This document shows positions 20,282 to 27,901 of a DNA stretch of 64,000 nt, piece after piece. Below the pieces are notes generated by a model, which saw only the letters and a list, made by a program, of their open reading frames with translations, had not been told where the DNA came from and did no database searches. Source of the DNA: Diacronema lutheri (taxonomy: Eukaryota > Haptophyta > Pavlovophyceae > Pavlovales > Pavlovaceae). The first letter of the stretch is position 1; each line of letters begins with the position of its first letter. Position numbers and translations under genes: made by a program. The DNA is taken from contig JAGTXO010000013.1 in NCBI GenBank assembly GCA_019448385.1, positions 434,001 to 498,000 of the forward strand. Direction: 5' to 3'.

Positions 20282-21084
20282 ATGCCGCGCCACGGGTCGC
20301 CCGTCTGGTCGGCGTGCCTGCGCGCCGTGGTCGACAAGCACAAGACGTCCCTCATCAGTATGGATGACTCTGGTCTTGAGGCGACCTTCTTGGATCTCGG
20401 TGGCATGGCCTGCCTCAAGGCGGGCAAGACAGCTACGCGTGCGCGCGCACGCGCGACGCTCGCAAGCGCCCTCGACCGGAAAGGTATCAAGCGCGTGCCG
20501 ACTGCGCAAGACAAGGCAGCGGTGTGCATGATGTGCGGCTTCGTCGTCGAACACTGCAACTCCACACGGTGGAAACAGCGCAATTGCTTGGTTTGCGCCG
20601 ACGACCGCCCGCACCGCGACGAGTTTATCGCAACGATGCCGCTGCGGCTTTCAGGCGGAGCGCAATTGCTTGCTTTGTGCCGACGACCGCACCCTCTGGC
20701 CCCCAGGAGGGGCCCCTCTGGCCCCCAGGAGGGGCCAGAGGGTGCGCTCCGCATGGTGCCGCTCTCGCGGCCCTCCTTCTTTGCTTGCACACCCCTGCCG
20801 CGACAGCCAGCTTAAAGTCGCTCGCGCCCTCGCAGTTTGTGCACCTGCTGCGGCCGCCGCCGCCGCCGCGCAAGGGGGGCATAGACATCCGCAACCTCAG
20901 CCAAACGGAGGTGGCGCAAGTCGCCGCGCAGATGCAGCTCTACGGCACCACCGGCGGCAAAGAATGGGTCCTGCTCTCCTCACTGCCGCCAGGCATGGAG
21001 CTGGAGGGCTTCGCTCGTCAGGCGGCTGACGCGTACGCTGGCTCCGGCCAAGGCGGCCGCTTGGTCGTTGCCGGCATTCAGTGA
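20282..21084 (+). CDS. Zinc-ribbon-like protein, two exons, unknown
   Basis: Proposed exons are 20282-20741 and 20807-21084, joined in phase 1 by a 65-bp intron (GTGCGCTCC donor, pyrimidine-rich tract, GACAG acceptor). Exon 1 has two Cys pairs (CMMCGFVV, CLVCADD) about 20 residues apart, like a small zinc ribbon. Exon 2 reads IDIRNLSQTEVAQVAAQMQL, a normal-looking C-terminus. The stretch just before the donor (PLAPRRGPSGPQEGPEG) is encoded by a large hairpin and may be intronic if an earlier donor (TTG/GTTTGC at 20589) is used. No family is recognised. It lies inside the candidate element. Confidence 0.45.
20688..20746. repeat. Long inverted repeat (hairpin)
   Basis: Perfect 16-bp arms (CGCACCCTCTGGCCCC and its complement) flank a 27-bp loop that itself repeats CTCTGGCCCCCAGGAGGGG. 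A 30-bp near-identical direct repeat (starting CGCAATTGCTTG) occurs at 20578 and 20661, the second copy abutting the hairpin. Confidence 0.85.
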
Positions 21085-21122
21085 CAAACTGGGCCTGCCA
21101 CTCCCGGACTGCCACTCCCGGA

Positions 21123-21220
21123 CTGAAAATTTTCACGTGAAAATTTCTGCTTTTCTGGAGACATTTTCACTTTCACTGAAATGTTCATGTGAAAATTTTC
21201 ACTAGTGAAATTTTCACTCG
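21123..21220. repeat. Right palindromic GTGAAAATTTTCAC array
   Basis: A second AT-rich array of the same palindromic units starts about 40 bp after the stop at 21084. In inverted orientation it resembles the left array. Confidence 0.85.
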
Positions 21221-21226
21221 TACCCT

Positions 21227-21253
21227 GACCCGATCGGAGGCTCCGATCGGGTC
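21227..21253. repeat. Near-perfect palindrome
   Basis: GACCCGATCGGAG is followed at once by its imperfect complement, a 27-bp dyad directly adjoining the right end of the candidate element. The half CTCCGATC also occurs next to the left end. Confidence 0.8.
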
Positions 21254-21519
21254 AACTGTCAAGGGTCGGGTTCGGACAGTCCGCACACAGTGAAACGCGG
21301 ACAGCCGGCTCCTCGCGAGCTACGTGCACCTCGGCAGCCAGCCGCGCGCGCGCGCCCTCCGCCGCGGCGAGCTTGTGACTCCGGCGGCGCTTTTTGACCC
21401 TCATCCTGGGGCGCTTCCCGCGCAGGTCTTGCTCTTGGACCGCTGAATCTCCGCCAGGCTGAGGGCGACCATGCGCAACGCCCCGGTGATGGGCCGCGCG
21501 CTCGTCACGACAGTTTCAA

Positions 21520-21552
<33 letters not shown>

Positions 21553-21593
21553 TCGTGTCAGCCCTTACCGTGACGGCCCGCTCTAGCGGTCGC
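21254..21593. other. Gap with 28-nt C tract (21524-21551)
   Basis: No gene is seen. The C homopolymer lies about 40 bp beyond the EF-Ts stop (21594), that is, downstream of it on the minus strand. Confidence 0.6.
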
Positions 21594-22416
21594 TTACGCG
21601 CCGAGCTCCATGCGCGTAAAGCGCGCGACCTTGATGTTCTCGCCGAGCGCCGAGATGGTCGACTTGACGACCTGCTCCATGTTCTGCGACGGGTCCTTGA
21701 TATACGGCGTCTCCATCAGGCACTTGGTCTTTAGGATCTTTTGGAGGCGGCCCTCGACCATCTTGGCCTTGATCTCGTCCGGCTTGCCCGCCAGATCCTC
21801 GCTTTGCATCTCAAGCGCGCGCTCTGCCTCGATCACCGCAGGCGGGATCTCGTCGACCGACACGAACTCGACCGTCGGGCTCGCAGCAATCTGCATCGCC
21901 ACCGTCTTGGCGAGCTGGGCAAACTCGGGGCGCTTGGCCACGAAGTCGGTCTCGCAGTTAACCTGCGGCCGCGTGCGCGCACGCGCGCGCGCGCCGACGA
22001 GCACGTCGCGCGGTGCTCGGCGCGGCCTTCGCGCGGCATGGTCCCTCGCGCGCGCGACGCTGCGCCTCGCGCCGCACCTCGACCATCACACCGAGCTTGC
22101 TCCCCGTGTGGATGTACACCTCAATCATGCCCTCAGAAGTGGCCTTGCTCGCCCGCTTGCCGGCCGCGGCCAGGCCCTTGGCGCGGAGCATGTCTGCTGC
22201 CTTGTCCATGTCGCCGTCGCACTCCTTGAGCGCGCCCTTGCAGTCCATCATGCCGGCGCCCGTCTTTTGGCGGAGCGTCTTGACGTCGCCCGCGCTCACC
22301 TCAATCATCGTATGCACGCACGGCGACGCCGCGAGCGACCGGCGCGCCACCGGAGCGCTCGGCGCGAACGCAATTGCCGCGCAGACGGCGATGGCGAGCA
22401 TCGTGGCCACGCACAA
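21594..22416 (-). CDS. tsf: Translation elongation factor Ts, plastid
   Basis: Exons 22416-22078 and 21962-21594, phase-0 intron 21963-22077. The N-terminal UBA-like helix pair ([33 protein letters not shown]) is followed by [16 protein letters not shown] joined exactly to [14 protein letters not shown], the EF-Ts signature that contacts EF-Tu, then QIAASP and a C-terminal dimerisation-like region. EF-Ts recycles GDP on EF-Tu. The leader [17 protein letters not shown] is a signal peptide with an A-F-A-P cleavage context, so it is a nuclear-encoded plastid factor. An internal ATG at 22401 is an equally good start. Confidence 0.92.
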
Positions 22417-22497
22417 TCAACTTCGAGCAGTTCCAGCACGAAAAGGTCTTGCATGCAGGTATCCGGGATGGAATGTCGGACTTCCGGGCCACTGCAG

Positions 22498-23010
22498 TTA
22501 GCGGGGCTGGGGCCGCTCCGCGAACGGCCCGCTCCCAAAGATGTGCATTGTCACAAGCTTCGAGCCTTGCGCGGCACCCGCGGCAAAGGGCTGGTGCTCA
22601 ACGCGCGAGAACAGATGCGCGTTGTACCCGCGCGCGCAGCAAAGGCCCGCGGCGAACCTCGCGACCTCCGCGGTGCCGCCGATTGGGAACGTTCGCGACA
22701 TCCCGGGCGAGCTGCAGATCTGAGCGCAATGCTGCGGGTTGGCGGGGTCGGGCAGCCAGTACTGGTGCGGCCAGAAGAACGCCTCTGTGCCCGCCGGACA
22801 GCGCAGGAGGCCACCCGGCGCGGCCAGCCGCTGCGGGCACACGTCGAGCGCAGCGAGCGATGAGAGATCGCTCGGCGCCGCGTCGGCCGCGGGGCCGCGC
22901 GCAGGCGCCGCTGAGCTTGGGGCCGTGGCGACGACCACCATGCCGACGAGCAGCAGCGCGCCCCCCGTCAACGTGAGCACTTGGGTCGACGCCGCGTCGT
23001 CCGTCGCCAT
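22498..23010 (-). CDS. Small single-pass membrane protein with Cys-rich ectodomain
   Basis: This 170-residue protein has one N-terminal membrane segment (LTLTGGALLLVGMVVVATA) and a domain with about six cysteines (VCPQRL, LLRCPAG, HCAQICSS, LCCARGY). Even cysteine number and position suggest disulfides in an exoplasmic compartment. It is divergent from the CXXC gene across 124 bp. No family is recognised. Confidence 0.55.
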   Translation of the reverse strand: MATDDAASTQVLTLTGGALLLVGMVVVATAPSSAAPARGPAADAAPSDLSSLAALDVCPQRLAAPGGLLRCPAGTEAFFWPHQYWLPDPANPQHCAQICSSPGMSRTFPIGGTAEVARFAAGLCCARGYNAHLFSRVEHQPFAAGAAQGSKLVTMHIFGSGPFAERPQPR

Positions 23011-23134
23011 GGCGCGAAAACTGTCGACAGAGTCCTTTTGGTGCCAAAAAGTCAAAACTGAAAAGTGCCGCTTGACGAGTCCCTCAGCAGCCGGCGGCCG
23101 CCAACGCTGGTGGCGAGGACGGGCGCATCCATCC

Positions 23135-23784
23135 ATGCCCGAGGATGAGGTCACGCCGAGCCTCGCGCCGGCGCAGGCGGCGTCACTCAGTCTGCTCTCG
23201 CCGCTGCACCTGCCCACGAAGGGCGCCCGCCCCTCCGGCATGCCCGACGCCTTTGAGCTTGACGGGCCGCTTTCGCCGACCGGCAAGGCGGCCGCGAGCG
23301 CGCTCTTCGTGCTGAGCGGCAGCCGAGCAGGGGACGTGCGGCGCGCACCGGCCGCCTCGGCTGGCTCGGCGAGGAGACCACCGCTCACCGAGGACGAGGA
23401 GGAGGTGCGCGCCGCCGCAGCATGGGCATGCGCCTGGCGCCCGTCCGATTCGCGGCGCATGCGCCCACCGCGGGGGCGCGTGGATGTGCGCACGCGCAAA
23501 GCTGCGGGCGCGCGCGCGCAAGCGTCCGTCTGAGCCGCGTGCATCCTTGCGTCCCATGCCTGCGCACCTCGTGCCCGAAGCGAATGAACAAGCGGATACG
23601 CTCGTCGAGGTGCGGCACGTGCTCAAACTGCTTGCGACCAGACTGCGGCGAATGCGTCAACTGCTTCGACAAGCCCAAATTCGGCGGGCCTGGCGTCAAG
23701 AAGCAGGCGTGCAGCGGACGCAAGTGCCTCTGCCCGAACCGCGCGCTCAACTTTCATGACGACGAGGAGGAAGTGGAGGACTGA
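23135..23784 (+). CDS. CXXC zinc-finger protein (CpG-DNA binding)
   Basis: Exons 23135-23404 and 23581-23784 (phase 0, GTGCGC donor, CCGAAG acceptor) give 157 residues. The second exon encodes a full zf-CXXC finger: CGTCSNCLRPDCGECVNC, KFGGPG, then CSGRKCLC, with all eight cysteines. In MLL, DNMT1, KDM2 and CFP1 this finger binds unmethylated CpG. Here it stands alone with an acidic tail (DDEEEVED) and a disordered serine/proline-rich N-terminus. Its role in so CpG-dense a genome is unknown; it could be a recruitment adaptor. Confidence 0.85.
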
Positions 23785-23870
23785 CGCAATGACGCTGCTA
23801 TACTCTCTTTCGCGCATTGCATCCTTTGGCCGCTCGGCCCGCATCCGTTTCTTTCAGACGCCTGCATGAC

Positions 23871-23916
23871 CCCCCCCCCCCCCCCCCCCCTCCCCCCCCC
23901 ACCCCCCCCCCCCCCC
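23871..23916. repeat. C homopolymer, 46 nt with two interruptions
   Basis: This C tract lies between the convergent stops of the CXXC gene (23784) and the prolyl hydroxylase gene (23928). Confidence 0.9.
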
Positions 23917-23927
23917 ATTACACGGCC

Positions 23928-25586
23928 TTAGCAGTGGCCGCAAGACGCGCGGCAGCTCGCGAGCATGTACGACGGGTTTCGGGAGCATTCGCCCGTGGCC
24001 GCCCATGCCGCGCAGTCTGGGCTCGCATCCTCACAGCCGGGGCGCGAGCTGGACGCGGGCCGGGCTGGCCTGTCCTTGCGCGGAAAGGTCTTGCCGTGGT
24101 GCCGTTGCGGCTGGTTCCAGATCCACTGGTTGGCACCCCACTTGACGACGTCGTCTGCCCCGCGCGGCTTGCAGCCACCATGCAGCGATCGCTCGTCGAG
24201 ATGCCCGTTGGGCAGCAGCGAGTAGAAGAGCACGGCGTTGCCTTTGATCGGCTTCACCGCGAGCCCGCGGTAGCAGTCCTCGTGGTCGCCGTTCCACGGG
24301 TTGTACTCGACGCCGCTCGCGTTGAGCGCGCGCGGGAAGAATGTTTCGCCGCCATCGTGTACTGAGCTCACGTACCAGAAGAGCGTCGCGAGCCGGTTGC
24401 GCGCGCCGTACTCGACGGACGCGAGCCTACGCTCGGTCGGCGCGTGATGCATGCGGAGCGCCGCGCGGTCGGCGCGCGCGGCGCGGTGCGTGGCGCGATG
24501 CGCAGCGCGGCGTGGCGCGGCGCACATGGCCGGCTGCTGATGGTAGTCATTGGCGGAGAAGAAGTCGCGGTGCGCGCCGTATTTCTGCCCCTTCTGGTAC
24601 TTGACCACCTGGATGCTCTCGCCCAGCTCGTACGGCAGGCGCGTCAGGTTGTGCGCGCGGTGCTCGAGGTTCAAAATCACGCGCGAGCCGCCGCGCGTCA
24701 TGAACGTCTGCGTCGACGTGCGCACGTCCTCCTCCTTGCGGTTGGACGAGTCCATGTGCGCGAGCGGCGAGGGGAAGAGGCGCTTGCTCGCATATTCGAT
24801 GATGAACGCGCACTCCTCGTCCGTGAGGAAGCCCGACAGCTCGAACGCGAGCGGCCTGAGCGAGACGGTCGTAATCGGTACCACGCGCCAGCCCTCCTCG
24901 CGGGTGCTCGCGTCGACGACGGGCACCTCGATGTTGGTCACGTGGCCGATCTCCCAGCCGGGCCAGATGAACTGCCCGCCCTCGTACACGCACGCCAGGT
25001 CGCCCGCGCTCAGCTGCACCTGCGCGTGCGTGATGTGCTCGCCAACGGGCGAGAAGAGCTCCCACGCGTGTGGAGGGTACGCGTACACTGAATCGACGAT
25101 GGTCGGGTCGTCCTGGCCGTAATCAGACTCGAGCAATGGCTTGAGCGCGTCGAGCACGTCAAGCACCGACCGTCCGCGCACCGTGCGCACCGAGTCGTCG
25201 CCGCGCACGAGCGCGAGCACGACGAGCTCGGACGGCGAGACCGACTCGACGCACAACGCGTGGAAGCCCGGCCAAATCGCGGGGATGTGCGTGAGCTTGC
25301 GCTGCTTGGCGAGGCACTCGGGCATCGTCATCCGCACGTCGGCCATCCGACGGCGCCAAGGGTGCACCACGTGCGCCGACGCCTCGGGCTCGGCCGCGCC
25401 GCGCGCGCGCGACGCCGGCCGCGCCGGCTCGCGCTCGCGCGCGGGTGTGCGCGACGAGGCGTAGGCCGCATAGCCGACGGCGGCAAGGGCGACGGCAAGC
25501 GAGAGTGGCTTGGCCAGGTGGCTCAGCCGCACGTTGCCACTCTTGTCCTTCGGCGCGCCGCCCTTCGCTGGCTTCTTGACGGCCAT
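23928..25586 (-). CDS. Prolyl 4-hydroxylase (2OG-Fe) with C-terminal ShKT domain
   Basis: The protein has a signal-anchor (SLAVALAAVGYAAYASS), a lumenal linker, and a P4H catalytic domain: LSGFLTDEECAFIIEYA, YGAHRDFFS with the His-x-Asp iron ligands, LFWYVSSVHDGGETFFPRA, and the distal HGGCKP histidine. The C-terminus is a six-cysteine ShKT module (CEDASPDCAAWAATGEC ... CGHC). It should hydroxylate prolines of secretory proteins in the ER or Golgi. A phase-2 intron, 24427-24525 (99 bp, stop-free), interrupts between QQPAM and LASVEYGARN; removing it restores normal spacing. Spliced length is 519 residues. Confidence 0.9.
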   Translation of the reverse strand: MAVKKPAKGGAPKDKSGNVRLSHLAKPLSLAVALAAVGYAAYASSRTPAREREPARPASRARGAAEPEASAHVVHPWRRRMADVRMTMPECLAKQRKLTHIPAIWPGFHALCVESVSPSELVVLALVRGDDSVRTVRGRSVLDVLDALKPLLESDYGQDDPTIVDSVYAYPPHAWELFSPVGEHITHAQVQLSAGDLACVYEGGQFIWPGWEIGHVTNIEVPVVDASTREEGWRVVPITTVSLRPLAFELSGFLTDEECAFIIEYASKRLFPSPLAHMDSSNRKEEDVRTSTQTFMTRGGSRVILNLEHRAHNLTRLPYELGESIQVVKYQKGQKYGAHRDFFSANDYHQQPAMCAAPRRAAHRATHRAARADRAALRMHHAPTERRLASVEYGARNRLATLFWYVSSVHDGGETFFPRALNASGVEYNPWNGDHEDCYRGLAVKPIKGNAVLFYSLLPNGHLDERSLHGGCKPRGADDVVKWGANQWIWNQPQRHHGKTFPRKDRPARPASSSRPGCEDASPDCAAWAATGECSRNPSYMLASCRASCGHC

Positions 25587-25659
25587 CCGCTCGAACGGGG
25601 TTGCGACCTGCCGCCAGCCTGCGGGTCTCCTTTTGGGTGTTTTAAAATATATTTTGGCG
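25587..25659. promoter_or_regulatory. Bidirectional promoter, P4H / DEAD helicase
   Basis: Only 73 bp separate the two start codons. A TTTTAAAATATATTTT island at 25640-25655 is the most AT-rich run nearby and is close to symmetric, fitting a two-way core promoter. Confidence 0.55.
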
Positions 25660-27708
25660 ATGGTGGTGGGCGCGCGGCTCCTTGTCGCGCTGAGCCTCTG
25701 GCCCGCCTTGTCACCCGCCTTCATCTGGACGCCGAACGCGAAGCACCGCGCGAGCGTGCGGCTGCGCGCTGGCGCCGGGCCGGCGCTATCGCTCTCCGAT
25801 GCCCCAGCAGACGTGAACGCGCTCACGACGGAGCTGAACGACGCGATCGGCCGCGAGGACTTTGCAGCCGCGGCGGCGCTGCGCGATCGGATCGTGGCGA
25901 GCACGGGGCAGGCGTCGGCGCTCGATGGCTGGACGGCGCTTGGTGCGCCCGATTGGCTCGCCGAGCGCGCCGAGCGCCTGGGCTTCCGCGTACCGACGCC
26001 CGTGCAGCGGCGCGCGTTCCGCGCGCTCACGGAGGCGGACACGGTCATCCGCTCGCGCACGGGCTCAGGCAAGACGCTCGCGTACCTGATGCCGATCCTC
26101 TCGGCGCTGAGCGCGGAGTTGCTCGAGGAGGACATGACTTCCTACCTCAGCACCTACCTAGGCGGCGGGGGGGCCGGCGAGCAGCCGCGCCCGCGCGCCG
26201 AGCTCTCTATCGGCGACCGCGATCGCAAGCTCGCCGGCCCGCTCGTCGTCATCGTCGTCGCGACGCGCGAGCTGGGTGTGCAGGTGTCGATGCTCGCCTA
26301 CCAGCTGTGCGGCGGCAACCGCAACCCGATCATCCAGCCCTTCGCCCACCCGCGCCGCTTTGAGCCCGGCGCGATGACCAACATGTTCAAATACACCGGC
26401 CCGCGGCACGTACGCATCGCGGGCGTGTGGGACGCCGACTCGCTCAACGCGTCGATGCCGGTGGCGGACTATGGGCTCGACGCGCTGCGCGGCTGCCACG
26501 TCGTCGTCGGCACTCCCGAATACCTCGCCGCCGTCGCGCGTCGCGGCCACGTGCCGCTGCACGCCGCGCGCTTCACAGTCATTGACGAAGCCGACGCGTG
26601 CATGCGCGTCGAGCGCGTGCCGGGTAGCGGGGATGACGCGGGCGCGCGCGCGCTCGCCGACGTGCTGTGCCGGCCCGACGCGGCCGGCGGCGGTAGCAAC
26701 ACCGCCGCCGCCGCAGCCGCGTCCAGCCCGTGGCGACGCGGCGCGCCGCAGCGGCGTGCGCTCGTAGGCGCATCAATCACGCCGCGCGAGGTGGGCGAGG
26801 CGGAGGCGCGCGCGTGGCTCTCGGCCGACGCGACGCTCATCTATGAGGGCGGCGTGCTGCGCGGCGCTGAGCGCGGCGGCGGCGGCGCCTCCGGCTGGGC
26901 GGACGAGCAGCAGCAGGTGCCGCCGGGCCTCGTGCACACGTACGTGCAGGTGGGCGAGGCGGAGGCGCTTGGCGCGCTCGTCCGGCTGATCCGGCACGAG
27001 CTGCTGCTCTGGGAGGCGGACGAGAAGCGGCAGCGCGAGCATGGCGGCGAGGGCGACCACGCTGACACACCCGACGCGCGGCCGACCGCGCGCCCGCGCC
27101 CGCGCATCATAGCCTTCTGCAAGGATGGTGCGACGGCCGTGCAGGTTGCGTCGCCGCTGCAGAGCACGCTGTGGAGCGGGCTGGGCGGCGACATCGACGC
27201 GGGGCTGTGCGGCCTGTCCGTGCTGTTGCCGAGCGCGGAGGACCGCCTCGAGATGCGCGCCGACGATGCGTCCGTCGCGAAGGTGCAGGAGTCTTCACTG
27301 CGCGTGATGGAGATGTTCGCGATCGAGTCAACCAATTTGCTCATCACGACGGTTGGTGCGACGCGCGGGCTCGACTTTGCAAATGTGACGCACGTCTTCA
27401 ATCTGGGCATTGTCGGCGACGCGACCGACTACCTCCACCGCGCCGGCCGCGCCGGCCGCATCGGCCACCGCACGCGCGGCGTCGTGACGTCGATCGTCGA
27501 CGCGGATGGCGCGCGCGAGCTGCGCGCGCTCGGCGAGCGGCTCGGCTTTGAGCCGACGCAGGTCGAGCTGCCGCTCCGCTCGGCGTTTGCGAGCGCCGTC
27601 GAGGGGAGCAGCAAGGACGAGCAGGTGCGCTTCCTCGAGGACGTCCTGCAGCTCTACAGCCGCGGCGCGCCGTCGGGCTCGGGCGGCGACGAGGACCGAG
27701 CAGCGTGA
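25660..27708 (+). CDS. DEAD-box RNA helicase, probably plastid
   Basis: This single exon encodes 682 residues with helicase motifs in order: Q-motif-like RVPTPVQRRAF, Walker A SRTGSGKT, VATREL (Ib), VVVGTPEYL, VIDEADA (DEAD variant), ASITPR in place of SAT, then TTVGATRGLDF and HRAGRAGRIG in the second RecA domain. A UVR-like helix (GREDFAAAAALRDRI) precedes the core. The leader MVVGARLLVALSLWPALSPAFIW resembles a signal peptide with an A-F context, suggesting plastid import and a role in plastid RNA or ribosome metabolism. Two glycine/alanine-rich insertions enlarge the core. Confidence 0.88.
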   Translation: MVVGARLLVALSLWPALSPAFIWTPNAKHRASVRLRAGAGPALSLSDAPADVNALTTELNDAIGREDFAAAAALRDRIVASTGQASALDGWTALGAPDWLAERAERLGFRVPTPVQRRAFRALTEADTVIRSRTGSGKTLAYLMPILSALSAELLEEDMTSYLSTYLGGGGAGEQPRPRAELSIGDRDRKLAGPLVVIVVATRELGVQVSMLAYQLCGGNRNPIIQPFAHPRRFEPGAMTNMFKYTGPRHVRIAGVWDADSLNASMPVADYGLDALRGCHVVVGTPEYLAAVARRGHVPLHAARFTVIDEADACMRVERVPGSGDDAGARALADVLCRPDAAGGGSNTAAAAAASSPWRRGAPQRRALVGASITPREVGEAEARAWLSADATLIYEGGVLRGAERGGGGASGWADEQQQVPPGLVHTYVQVGEAEALGALVRLIRHELLLWEADEKRQREHGGEGDHADTPDARPTARPRPRIIAFCKDGATAVQVASPLQSTLWSGLGGDIDAGLCGLSVLLPSAEDRLEMRADDASVAKVQESSLRVMEMFAIESTNLLITTVGATRGLDFANVTHVFNLGIVGDATDYLHRAGRAGRIGHRTRGVVTSIVDADGARELRALGERLGFEPTQVELPLRSAFASAVEGSSKDEQVRFLEDVLQLYSRGAPSGSGGDEDRAA

Positions 27709-27901
27709 TGCCAGATGCGGCAAGCCGGTCCGCACGGCTATCGTTGGCACCTGAATCGCGTCGACGCGCGCGCCGCCGTCGCAGTGCGCGCGCACGCCAC
27801 GGCACCCGGCCGACGGCCGACCGATTCCGCCATTCACGCCTTCCGCCATCGCTGTGGTGACCAGCGATTGTCAGTTGTCACGGTGCAGTCAAGTCACGGC
27901 C

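Larger units (their letters stand above)
20121..21227. mobile_element. Candidate foldback/hAT-like element with AT-rich palindromic ends
   Basis: The ends match as inverted repeats: CAGGGTTCGAG at 20121-20131 and the complement of CAGGGTACGAG at 21217-21227. Just inside both lie arrays of GTGAAAATTTTCAC palindromes, in sharp contrast to the surrounding GC-rich DNA. CTCCGATC lies outside both ends (20114 and 21241), possibly a duplicated target. The interior holds a two-exon gene (20282-21084) but no recognisable transposase, so a non-autonomous element is possible. Alternatively the arrays are promoter and terminator elements of that gene. Confidence 0.35.

Noticed and set aside
20121-21227. 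CRISPR-like array or prokaryotic integrative element
   Set aside because: The AT repeats are palindromic and variable in spacing, with no regular spacers or cas genes; the context is a eukaryotic nuclear genome.
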